DNA of 64,000 bases from Micromonospora arborensis. Its GTDB lineage: Bacteria; Actinomycetota; Actinomycetes; Mycobacteriales; Micromonosporaceae. Every line of letters starts with the position of its first letter. Within the stretch, counting starts at the first letter, position 1. The notes below the pieces were generated by a model, which did no database searches, had not been told where the DNA came from, and saw only the letters and a program-made list of their open reading frames with translations. Both the position numbers and the translations under genes were made by a program. Below are positions 29,145-37,835 of the stretch, piece after piece. The DNA lies in assembly GCF_003205615.1 (NCBI RefSeq), contig NZ_PYBV01000003.1, positions 139,705 to 203,704 on the forward strand, given 5' to 3'.

Positions 29145-29390
29145 GGAGCCCGCGACGATCCGATCTCACGTTCCGTCCGCCGTCCATGGGCGAAGCCGTT
29201 CGTGGCAGGTCCTCCATGGCCCGAAGCGTTCCGGCAGGTCACGCCACGCCGCAGCCATACTCAGCTTCCGCAGGATCCCGTCGATGACCTGCCGGTGATC
29301 CCGCCACTGCCCGCGCGCACCACCCGGCTCCGGCAGCAGTGGCGCGATCATCGCCCACGCCTCATCGGTCAGCTCACCACCGACGCAGCG
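29145..29390 (-). pseudogene. IS5-family transposase N-terminal remnant
   Basis: The minus strand reads GELTDEAWAMIAPLLPEPGG, then WRDHRQVIDGILRKL, AAWRDLPERFGPW and HERLRPWTADGT. This is the DUF4096 helix-turn-helix region found at the start of IS5-type transposases. Right after TADGT comes TGA where the family has TGG (Trp), and DRIVA follows in the same frame, so the stop is a nonsense mutation. Homology then ends. There is no start codon either (TGA at 29391-29393). The DDE catalytic part is absent. It fills most of the 303-base gap between the small acidic protein and the HNH gene. No terminal inverted repeats were recognised. Confidence 0.85.
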
Positions 29391-29428
29391 TCAACGATCA
29401 ATCAATACAAGATCGACAGGGCAGACAC

Positions 29429-30682
29429 CTAGATGCGTCGGTGGTAGTGGTTGCGGCGGGGGACCTGGTCGGGGTCGAGCCAGGCGGGTGGGATGAACTC
29501 CGGCTGGCCGTCGTTGGCGAGGTGGACGGTCCAGTCGCTGTGGTGGAGGTGGCGGTGGTGGTGGCCGCAGAGCAGGACCGCGTTAGCCAGACACGTCGGG
29601 CCGCCGTCTGTCCAGTGCTGGATGTGGTGGGCATCGCACCAGCGGGGTGGTCGGTCGCAGCCGGGGAAGGCGCAGCCGCGGTCGCGCAGGACGAGGGCGC
29701 GGCGGAGTGGGCCGGTGATGAGGCGGCGTTGTCGGCCGACGTCGAGTGGTTGGCCGTTGCCGCCGAGGATGGCGGGGAGGATGGCGGCGTCGCAGGCGAG
29801 GCGGCGCACCGCGTCGGCGCTGAGCTGTCCGCCGGTGTCGAGGGTGCCGGTGGTGAGCTGTTGGCGTAGGACGTCGTAGGTGGTGGTGACGACGAGTTGA
29901 GGACGGTCGCCACCGCTTTCGGGGAGGTCGCCGCCGCTCAGGGCGAGCCGGCAGACGTCGGCGAGCGCGTCGTGTCGGCGTTGCCCGGGGGTGCGGGTGT
30001 CGTCGGGCCCGGTGGGTGCGGTGAGTGGGTCGATGGCGGTGCGCAGCAGGGCGGCGGCCTCGGTGTCGAGGATGCCGGTGAGGCGTAGTCGGCCGTCGGG
30101 TTGTTCGCTGATGGTGAGGTGTCGGTCGCGGGCGGCGCGCGACTCGTCGGCCCGCAGGGCCGCTTCGGCGGCCGCGTCGGCGATCTCGGGGGCGACGTGG
30201 TCGAGGATCCGGGTGCCGAGCTTGCGCAACTGGGTGGCGTCGAATTGTGCCGCCCAGTCGACGAGGACGCCGACGGCCTTGTCGGCGGCCGCCGGCCCGG
30301 CGGTGGTGTGGACGGTCTCGACCGTCTCGGCGATGACTCGGACCTGCTCGATGTCGACCAATCCGCCGGCCAGGGCGTCGCGCACCCCGGCCGGGCTGGT
30401 GTCGAATGTCGCGGCGAGCGCGACGAGTCGGCGGGCCGCGCCGACGCCGAGGCGTAGCCGGTCGCGCAGCCAGACGGCTGTGCAGGACGCGCCCTGCGCG
30501 GTGGCGGTGCCGCGACCGTCCAACTCCCGGACGAGGGTCAGCTTGACCGCCGCCAGGCGTTGCTCAAGGCGGTGCGTGGCATCCAACGCCGCGACGAGAT
30601 CAGGCTCGGAAGCGGCCCAGGCGGACGCGTCGAAGCAGGCCACCACTGCGGCTTCGGCCTGCTCCAACGCATCGATCACCAC
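29429..30682 (-). CDS. DUF222 / HNH endonuclease protein (13E12 family)
   Basis: The 417-aa protein has an N-terminal DUF222 region (about 1-290, helical) and a C-terminal HNH nuclease domain. That domain has CAFPGC (CxxxxC), DAHHI, an Asn in LANAVLLC and CGHHHRHLHH. Such proteins are multi-copy in actinobacteria, and in M. tuberculosis they are the 13E12 repeat family, several of them LexA-controlled. GTG 30682 is the likely start (GTG 30679 alternative), with almost no leader. A TATTCT at -10 spacing suggests a leaderless transcript. A LexA-like box overlaps this promoter. It sits next to an IS remnant, in keeping with a mobile history. Confidence 0.88.
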   Translation of the reverse strand: MVIDALEQAEAAVVACFDASAWAASEPDLVAALDATHRLEQRLAAVKLTLVRELDGRGTATAQGASCTAVWLRDRLRLGVGAARRLVALAATFDTSPAGVRDALAGGLVDIEQVRVIAETVETVHTTAGPAAADKAVGVLVDWAAQFDATQLRKLGTRILDHVAPEIADAAAEAALRADESRAARDRHLTISEQPDGRLRLTGILDTEAAALLRTAIDPLTAPTGPDDTRTPGQRRHDALADVCRLALSGGDLPESGGDRPQLVVTTTYDVLRQQLTTGTLDTGGQLSADAVRRLACDAAILPAILGGNGQPLDVGRQRRLITGPLRRALVLRDRGCAFPGCDRPPRWCDAHHIQHWTDGGPTCLANAVLLCGHHHRHLHHSDWTVHLANDGQPEFIPPAWLDPDQVPRRNHYHRRI

Positions 30683-30689
30683 CAGAGAA

Positions 30690-30705
30690 TAGAACAGGTG
30701 TACGA
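30690..30705. promoter_or_regulatory. LexA/SOS box-like palindrome
   Basis: Read toward the HNH gene the site is TCGTACACCTGTTCTA. The actinobacterial SOS consensus is TCGAACANNTGTTCGA, so 12 of 14 defined bases match and the two mismatches are symmetric in position (T for A, T for G). It lies eight bases upstream of the GTG at 30682 and overlaps the likely -10 region, so LexA binding would repress the gene until DNA damage. Binding is inferred. Confidence 0.6.
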
Positions 30706-30760
30706 CACTTTCGGCCCAAGCGCAGGCCAAGGCGCAGACGCAGGCCCAGGCCCAGCCTCA

Positions 30761-30850
30761 GCCGCAGACGGAGGCCCAGCCGCAGACGGAGGCCCAAGCG
30801 CAGACGGAGGCCCAAGCGCAGGCGGGGGCCCAGGCGCAGGCGGCGCCAGG
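30761..30850. repeat. 18-bp tandem repeat (minisatellite), about five copies
   Basis: Copies begin at 30761, 30779, 30797, 30815 and 30833. The first two are identical (GCCGCAGACGGAGGCCCA) and the rest diverge gradually. More degenerate CAGGCCCA-type sequence extends back to about 30717. It occupies the gap between the divergent HNH gene and the inositol-phosphate synthase gene. Nothing indicates that it is translated, although all copies are a multiple of three long. Confidence 0.85.
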
Positions 30851-30957
30851 CCGAGCCCCTTGCTCGGCGGGAGGGTGGGCCGGACAACCTGGGGCAGCTG
30901 TCGGAATTGATCTTGCTCTCGTGGATCATTTGCCCTCAGGTGAGTAGCCTCCCGTCC

Positions 30958-31902
30958 ATGATCGAACGGGTGAGAGTCGCGGTTGTCGGTGTCGGCAACA
31001 ACACGTCGGCACTGGTGCAGGGGATTGCTCTCCACCGCCAGACCGGGAGCCTGGTCGGCATCCGCCGGCCGGTGATCGACGGGCTCGGGGTCGGTGACAT
31101 CGACTTCGTCGCGGCTTTCGCCAGGTCCGACGAGAAGATCGGCAGGGACCTCACCGAGGCGATCTTCCTGGCGCCCAACAACTTCCCCAAGCTCGACTGC
31201 GAACTCCCCACGGCGAACGTCCCCGTGACCAAGGGGCTTGTCGATGCGACTGAGGTCGACCGGGTGGCAGCGGCGCTGGCTGGGGCGGAGGTGCTGCTCT
31301 ACTCGGCGCCGAGTGGCCGGCCGGAGACCGCCCAGGCCTACGCGGAAGCCGCCCACCGAGCAGGTGTCGCCTTCATCAACACCACCGCCGACCCGATCGC
31401 CCGCGACCCAGGGCTGCTGGGCAGGTTCGAAGCGGCCCGGCTGCCGCTGCTCGGCGACGACCTGGCGAGCCAGTTCGGCACCTCGGTGCTGCACGACGCG
31501 CTGCTGCGGTTGCTCGCGGAGCGGGGCCTCACGCTGGTCAGTTCCTACCAGGTAAATCTGGGCGGCACCGAAGACTTCCGCAACCTGGTCGAGAACCCGA
31601 ATTCGAAACACCAGTCCAAGCTCAACGCTCTGTCGGCGGCCGACAAGGTGCAGTTGGCTCCGCTCGGTTACCTGTCGCAGCTCAAGTCGCAGAAGGTGGC
31701 GCACCTCAATCTTGAGGCGCAGGGTTGGGGCGAGACGGCGGTGAGCCTCGACGTGAAGCTGAAGGTGCATGACCCGAGTGGCGCCGCGGGGGTCAACATC
31801 GACCTGATTCGGATGGCAGCCAGCGCGCTCCGAAAAGGGCAGGGCGGACATGTCGCCGAGGCGAAGCCGATGCTCAAATCACCACCTGGAACGGCGATCT
31901 GA
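30958..31902 (+). CDS. ino1: Myo-inositol-1-phosphate synthase
   Basis: The 314-aa enzyme converts glucose-6-phosphate to inositol-1-phosphate, using bound NAD, for phosphatidylinositol or mycothiol-type products. Seen: VGVGNNTSALVQG near the start (NAD loop), LAPNNF, YSAPSG, GDDLASQFGTS, QVNLGGTEDF, the NPNSKHQSK motif, and a C-terminal GVNIDLIRMAASALRKG with KSPP. It is shorter than the common actinobacterial enzyme (about 360 aa), so it may be a paralogue. ATG 30958 is chosen. The ribosome site is weak. Confidence 0.92.
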   Translation: MIERVRVAVVGVGNNTSALVQGIALHRQTGSLVGIRRPVIDGLGVGDIDFVAAFARSDEKIGRDLTEAIFLAPNNFPKLDCELPTANVPVTKGLVDATEVDRVAAALAGAEVLLYSAPSGRPETAQAYAEAAHRAGVAFINTTADPIARDPGLLGRFEAARLPLLGDDLASQFGTSVLHDALLRLLAERGLTLVSSYQVNLGGTEDFRNLVENPNSKHQSKLNALSAADKVQLAPLGYLSQLKSQKVAHLNLEAQGWGETAVSLDVKLKVHDPSGAAGVNIDLIRMAASALRKGQGGHVAEAKPMLKSPPGTAI

Positions 31903-31954
31903 GACCGGCCCCGCAGACCGGCCCCGCAGGCCGGCCGCGCAGGCCGGCCGCGGA
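31903..31954. repeat. Four 13-bp tandem repeats filling the ino1 convergent gap
   Basis: Units at 31903, 31916, 31929 and 31942 are GACCGGCCCCGCA (twice) and GGCCGGCCGCGCA/GA. They exactly fill the 52 bases between the ino1 stop and the end of the convergent gene at 31955. The GGCCGGCC cores are self-complementary, so the transcript can fold from either side, and a terminator role is possible. Confidence 0.9.
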
Positions 31955-32419
31955 TTACGCGGTGAGCAGGCTCCGGATCCGGTCGTACTCGGCGGCCATC
32001 TCCGGGGTGGCGAGAAAGTCGTCGAGATCGGCCGAGACCTGGAAGTCGACCTCCTCGATGGACCGGATGGCGAGCTCGAAGAGCTCCCCGCGCCCGTTCT
32101 CCTCCAGGTAGGTCGTCCAGTGCTCAAGCGCGGTGATGACGATCAGGAGCCCCTGATCCAGGTCGCCGTCGGCGAGGATGCCCGCCTCGATCCGTTCCAG
32201 TTCGGCGCGTAACTCCGTCGCGTCGGCCGTCCGGACGTTCTCGCGAGCGCTGGTCAGCGCCGCCCACCCGTCCTCGGTCAGCTCGTCGTCCGCGACGGTG
32301 TCGAGCAGTTCCGCCCGGACCAGCCGGGTGACTGTGTCGAGGCCGAAGACGCGCAGTTGGTCCTCGCCAGCCGCGACGACCAACTGGAGGACCGCCGCTT
32401 CGAGTTCGTCGTACCGCAT
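31955..32419 (-). CDS. Hypothetical acidic protein next to glgA
   Basis: I do not recognise this 154-aa protein. It is acidic and helical, with no signal or membrane part: RYDELEAAVLQLVVAAG at the start, a middle rich in E and A, and FLATPEMAAEYDRIRSLL at the end. ATG 32419 has AGGGGG ten bases upstream. GTG 32437, overlapping the glgA stop (GTGA), is the alternative and would add six residues. Being directly after glgA it is probably in the same transcript, so a link with glucan metabolism is possible but not shown. Confidence 0.75.
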   Translation of the reverse strand: MRYDELEAAVLQLVVAAGEDQLRVFGLDTVTRLVRAELLDTVADDELTEDGWAALTSARENVRTADATELRAELERIEAGILADGDLDQGLLIVITALEHWTTYLEENGRGELFELAIRSIEEVDFQVSADLDDFLATPEMAAEYDRIRSLLTA

Positions 32420-32433
32420 GTCGACCGTCCCCC

Positions 32434-33663
32434 TCACGCCGCGCCGGAGCCAGCACCGGAGCCCGCGCCGACGGAGCGGTACACGTCGAGCGTCTGCCGG
32501 GCGATGGCGTCCCAGGAGAAGTGCTCCACGGCGCGCTGCCGACCGGCCAGGCCGAGCCGCGCGGTGCGCGCCGGGTCGGCCAGCAGCGTGTTGATCGCCG
32601 CCGCCAGGTCGGCGACGAACTTCTCCGGGGCCAGCGGTCGCCCGGACCCGTCGGTGGCCTGGTCGATCGGGACCAGCAGACCTGTCTCACCGTCGGCCAC
32701 CACCTCGGGGATGCCGCCGGTCGCGGTCGCCACCACGGCCGTCTCGCAGGCCATCGCCTCCAGGTTGACGATGCCCATCGGCTCGTACACGGACGGGCAG
32801 ACGAAGACGGTGGCGTGGGTGAGCACCTGGATCACCTCGGGCTTGGGCAGCATCTCCGCCACCCACACCACGCCGGAACGGTTGGCCCGCAGCTCGGCGA
32901 CCAGGCCCTCCACCTCGGCGGCGATGTCCGCGGTGTCCGGGGCACCGGCGAGCAGCACGAGCTGGGTGTCCGCTGGCAGCTCCCGGGCGGCCCGCAGCAG
33001 GTAGGGCAGGCCCTTCTGCCGAGTGATCCTTCCCACGTACACGACGCTGGGCCGGGACGGGTCGATGCCGAGCCGGTCCAGCACGTCGGTGCCGCCGTCC
33101 GGGGCGTACTGAATGGTGTCGATGCCGTTGTAGACCACCCGGACCCGGGACGGGTCGATCTGCGGGTAGGCGGTGAGCACGTCGTTGCGCATCCCCCCGC
33201 TGACCGCGATCACCGCGTCGGCGGCCTCCATCGCGGTGCGCTCGATCCAGGAGGAGAGCGCGTAGCCGCCACCGAGCTGCTCGGCCTTCCACGGCCGCAG
33301 CGGCTCCAGGCTGTGCGCGGTCACCACGTGCGGCACCCCGTGCAGCAGCTTCGCGGTGTGGCCGGCGAGGTTCGCGTACCAGGTGTGGCTGTGCACCACG
33401 TCGGTGCCGGCCGCGCCGGCGGCCATCTCCAGATCCACGCCCATCGTGCGCAGCGCGGCGTTCGCGCCGGTCAGGCCGGGTGATTCGGCGTACGCGGTGA
33501 CGCCCGGCTCGGTGCGCGGCAGGCCGAAGCAGTGCACGCGTACGTCGGTGTGGCGGCGCAACTCCCGGGCCAGGTACTCGACGTGCACCCCGGCGCCGCC
33601 ATAGACCTCCGGCGGGTACTCACGAGTGAGAAGGTCGACGCGCAGAGGGGTGGGTTCCGTCAT
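32434..33663 (-). CDS. glgA: Glycogen synthase-like GT4 (GlgA; possible GlgM)
   Basis: The 409-aa GT4 enzyme has an N-terminal REYPPEVYGGAGVHVEYLA, VHSHTWYAN, the acceptor and donor region GRITRQKGLPYLL, and the EX7E motif in YEPMGIVNLEAMA. This is the actinobacterial GlgA family. The M. tuberculosis member was shown to be GlgM, joining ADP-glucose and glucose-1-phosphate to maltose-1-phosphate, the GlgE donor. ATG 33663 has GAGG upstream. It is divergent from glgC with 72 bases between, so the pair likely shares regulation. The GlgA/GlgM difference cannot be told from sequence by eye. Confidence 0.92.
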   Translation of the reverse strand: MTEPTPLRVDLLTREYPPEVYGGAGVHVEYLARELRRHTDVRVHCFGLPRTEPGVTAYAESPGLTGANAALRTMGVDLEMAAGAAGTDVVHSHTWYANLAGHTAKLLHGVPHVVTAHSLEPLRPWKAEQLGGGYALSSWIERTAMEAADAVIAVSGGMRNDVLTAYPQIDPSRVRVVYNGIDTIQYAPDGGTDVLDRLGIDPSRPSVVYVGRITRQKGLPYLLRAARELPADTQLVLLAGAPDTADIAAEVEGLVAELRANRSGVVWVAEMLPKPEVIQVLTHATVFVCPSVYEPMGIVNLEAMACETAVVATATGGIPEVVADGETGLLVPIDQATDGSGRPLAPEKFVADLAAAINTLLADPARTARLGLAGRQRAVEHFSWDAIARQTLDVYRSVGAGSGAGSGAA

Positions 33664-33735
33664 GACCTCGCACCCTAGTGCAGAAGAGTCCCCGTACGAG
33701 TGGTGAAGTCGGACGCGGGTGGATAGCGTCGGGGC

Positions 33736-34968
33736 ATGGCTGCCAAGGTGCTCGCGATCGTCCTGGCGGGTGGTGAGGGCAAGCGCCTGATGCCACTCAC
33801 CACGGATCGGGCCAAACCGGCCGTCCCGTTCGGCGGGATGTACCGCATGGTCGATTTCGTCCTCTCCAACCTGGCCAACGCCGGCTTTCTCAAGATCGTC
33901 GTGTTGACCCAGTACAAGTCCCACTCGCTCGACCGGCACATCACCAAGACCTGGCGGATGTCCACGCTGCTCGGCAACTACGTCACCCCGGTCCCCGCCC
34001 AGCAACGGCGTGGTCCCTGGTGGTTCGCCGGCTCCGCCGACGCCATCTACCAGAGCTTCAACCTGATCAACGACGAGCAGCCTGACTACGTGATCGTTTT
34101 CGGCGCCGACCACATCTACCGGATGGACCCGCGGCAGATGGTGGACGACCACATCGCCTCCGGCGCCGGGGTGACGGTCGCCGGCATCCGCCAGCCGCTG
34201 TCCATGGCCGACCAGTTCGGCGTCATCGAGGTCGGTGAGGACGGCAAGCGCATCCGCGCGTTCCGTGAGAAGCCCACCGACGCCGTCGGCCTTCCGGACG
34301 CGCCGGACGAGATCTTCGCCTCGATGGGTAACTACGTCTTCACCACCCGTGCGCTCTGTGAGGCCGTGGAGCGCGACGCGGAAGACAAGACCAGCAAGCA
34401 CGACATGGGCGGCAGCATCATCCCGATGTTCGTCGAGCGGGGCGAGGCCAACGTCTACGACTTCCGCGACAACGAGGTGCCGGGCAGCGACGACCGGGAC
34501 CGCGGCTACTGGCGTGACGTGGGGACGCTCGACTCGTTCTACGACGCGCACATGGATCTGATCAACGTGCACCCCGTGTTCAACCTCTACAACTTCGACT
34601 GGCCGATCTACACCGAGCAGCCTCCGTGGCCGCCCGCGAAGTTCGTGCACCAGTGGGGCGAGCGGGTCGGCCGGGCGGTCGGCTCGATGGTCTCCCCGGG
34701 GTCGGTGATCTCCGGGTCGCTGGTGGAAAACTCGATCATCTCGCCGAAGGTGCGGGTGCACTCCTGGGCGCACGTCGAGGGCTCGGTGCTGATGGAGGGT
34801 GTGGAGATCGGCCGGCACGCGGTCATCCGGCGGGCCATCCTGGACAAGAACGTGTTCGTCCCGGAGGGCGTCGAGATCGGCGTCGACCTGGAGAAGGACC
34901 GGCAGCGCTACACCGTCTCCGACAATGGCATCGTGGTGATCGGCAAGGGCCAGAAGGTCGAGCCGTGA
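33736..34968 (+). CDS. glgC: Glucose-1-phosphate adenylyltransferase GlgC
   Basis: The 410-aa enzyme makes ADP-glucose from ATP and glucose-1-phosphate. It has [14 protein letters not shown] (signature, residues 9-22), KPAVPFGG, the [11 protein letters not shown] pattern, [14 protein letters not shown], and a C-terminal left-handed beta-helix of hexapeptide repeats. The length equals that of actinobacterial GlgC. ATG 33736 is chosen. It feeds GlgA/GlgM, which is divergent, and pgm follows 31 bases later, so glgC and pgm are likely cotranscribed. Confidence 0.97.
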   Translation: MAAKVLAIVLAGGEGKRLMPLTTDRAKPAVPFGGMYRMVDFVLSNLANAGFLKIVVLTQYKSHSLDRHITKTWRMSTLLGNYVTPVPAQQRRGPWWFAGSADAIYQSFNLINDEQPDYVIVFGADHIYRMDPRQMVDDHIASGAGVTVAGIRQPLSMADQFGVIEVGEDGKRIRAFREKPTDAVGLPDAPDEIFASMGNYVFTTRALCEAVERDAEDKTSKHDMGGSIIPMFVERGEANVYDFRDNEVPGSDDRDRGYWRDVGTLDSFYDAHMDLINVHPVFNLYNFDWPIYTEQPPWPPAKFVHQWGERVGRAVGSMVSPGSVISGSLVENSIISPKVRVHSWAHVEGSVLMEGVEIGRHAVIRRAILDKNVFVPEGVEIGVDLEKDRQRYTVSDNGIVVIGKGQKVEP

Positions 34969-34999
34969 CCGCCGCGCACTTCCCGAGGAGGATCCCGCA

Positions 35000-36626
<1,627 letters not shown>

Positions 36627-36643
<17 letters not shown>

Positions 36644-36838
36644 CCACCCCCTAACCCCACCCTCACCCCCACCCCCACCCGCCCCGGGTCCGCGGGCAAC
36701 CCCGCGTTGATCAAGAGGTTTCGGTCACCCCGCTCGGCGTGTCGTGACGCAAACCTCTTGATCAACGAGGCGGGGCGGGACCGGGGTGGGGGGTGTGGGG
36801 GGTGTGGGGAGGGTTGGGGGGTTAGCAGGGTGGGGGTA
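36627..36838. other. C-run and G-run tracts flanking the pgm/nadK palindrome
   Basis: From 36627 to about 36684 the plus strand has repeated C runs of 3-5 (AACCACCCCCT twice, then CCCCCACCCCCACCC). From about 36768 to 36838 it has G runs of 3-6. The two ends of the convergent genes are therefore mirror images, and each gene's antisense or sense strand could form a G-quadruplex. This stretch also includes the C-terminal codons of both genes. Otherwise the 178-base gap has only the palindrome. Confidence 0.6.
36705..36767. repeat. 17-bp perfect inverted repeat (REP-like / bidirectional terminator)
   Basis: CGTTGATCAAGAGGTTT (36705-36721) and AAACCTCTTGATCAACG (36751-36767) are perfect reverse complements. 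The 29-base loop also has GTCAC (36724-36728) facing GTGAC (36744-36748), which extends the stem. It lies between convergent pgm and nadK. The TTGATCAAGAGGTTT core looks like a dispersed intergenic element of Micromonosporaceae, though that is from memory. A termination role is likely from position. Confidence 0.8.
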
Positions 36839-37742
36839 GTTCTTGTTCGGCTCGGCGGAGGAGTTCTTTGGGGAGTAGCTCGCTGAGTTGGTCGGGTAGG
36901 AACGGCAGGTCGAGCAGGCTCATCTTCAACTGGTTGCGTTCCTGGTAGCGCAGCGGGTCCAGGCGGACCACCAGGCCGGCGTTGCGGCGGTAGCTGATGT
37001 CCACCGCCCCCTCGGTCGCCGCGTCGCGGAACACCAGGCCGTCCATCTCCACCACGACCGGCGACGACTCGGGCTGCAACTCCAGCCGGATCTTCTCGTC
37101 CGCGGCGAGCACCACCGACCGGGAGATGCCGGCCATCGGCGCCGACGGAGTGATCACCACGGAGTCCGCCGCCGGGGAGACCAGCGGGCCGCCGGCCGCG
37201 TAGCTGTACGCCGTCGAGCCGATCGGGGTGCTGACCACGACGGCGTCGCAGCGGTAGTAGCCGTACTGCTGGCCGTCGATGGCCAGGGTGAGGTTGACGA
37301 AGCCGGAGCCGGGCTGACGGACCAGCGCGATGTCGTTGAACGCCACGACGTCGTCGCCGCAGACGTCACAGGCGAGGCAGGCGTGCGACTCGATGGTGAA
37401 GTCCTTCGACAGCAACCGGCTCAGCGCCTCGGGCAGCTCCGGCGGCTCGATCTCGACGAGAAAACCCAGACGACCCAGGTGTACGCCGAGGACCGGCTTC
37501 GGGTCCAGGACGGCGGAGCGCAGCGCACCCAGCATGGTGCCGTCGCCGCCGATGCTGATCAACGCGTCGGCGCGCGTGGCGACCTGGTCCGCCGGCACCG
37601 ATTCGACGCAGGACGGCACGCGGTGCTGGTCCTCTGCACGCACGATCAACGTCTTGTGGTGGCGCGTCGCCCACCGTTCGATGATCCCGACCACCTCGGT
37701 GACATCCCGGGTGGGGTGCAGCACAAGTCCCAGCCCCGACAC
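36822..37742 (-). CDS. nadK: NAD kinase
   Basis: The 306-aa enzyme phosphorylates NAD to NADP. It has GGDGTM (residues 65-70), the GVHLGRLGFL pattern, FNDIAL (NE/D motif region) and STPIGSTAYSYAAGGP. The C-terminal part has the usual beta sandwich, with LVVRLDP near the end. GTG 37742 gives SGLGLVLHP, matching family starts. It stands convergent with pgm and 93 bases downstream of the M14 gene on the same strand. Actinobacteria often have more than one NAD kinase, and this one is a full-length member. Confidence 0.93.
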   Translation of the reverse strand: MSGLGLVLHPTRDVTEVVGIIERWATRHHKTLIVRAEDQHRVPSCVESVPADQVATRADALISIGGDGTMLGALRSAVLDPKPVLGVHLGRLGFLVEIEPPELPEALSRLLSKDFTIESHACLACDVCGDDVVAFNDIALVRQPGSGFVNLTLAIDGQQYGYYRCDAVVVSTPIGSTAYSYAAGGPLVSPAADSVVITPSAPMAGISRSVVLAADEKIRLELQPESSPVVVEMDGLVFRDAATEGAVDISYRRNAGLVVRLDPLRYQERNQLKMSLLDLPFLPDQLSELLPKELLRRAEQELPPPC

Positions 37743-37835
37743 CCGTACAGCTCATCACATCGGCGCTGCCCGCACCCGGCGTACCGCCGAAGGTGCGCCG
37801 GCGGTCCGGAGACCACCGGCGCACCGTCGCCACCG

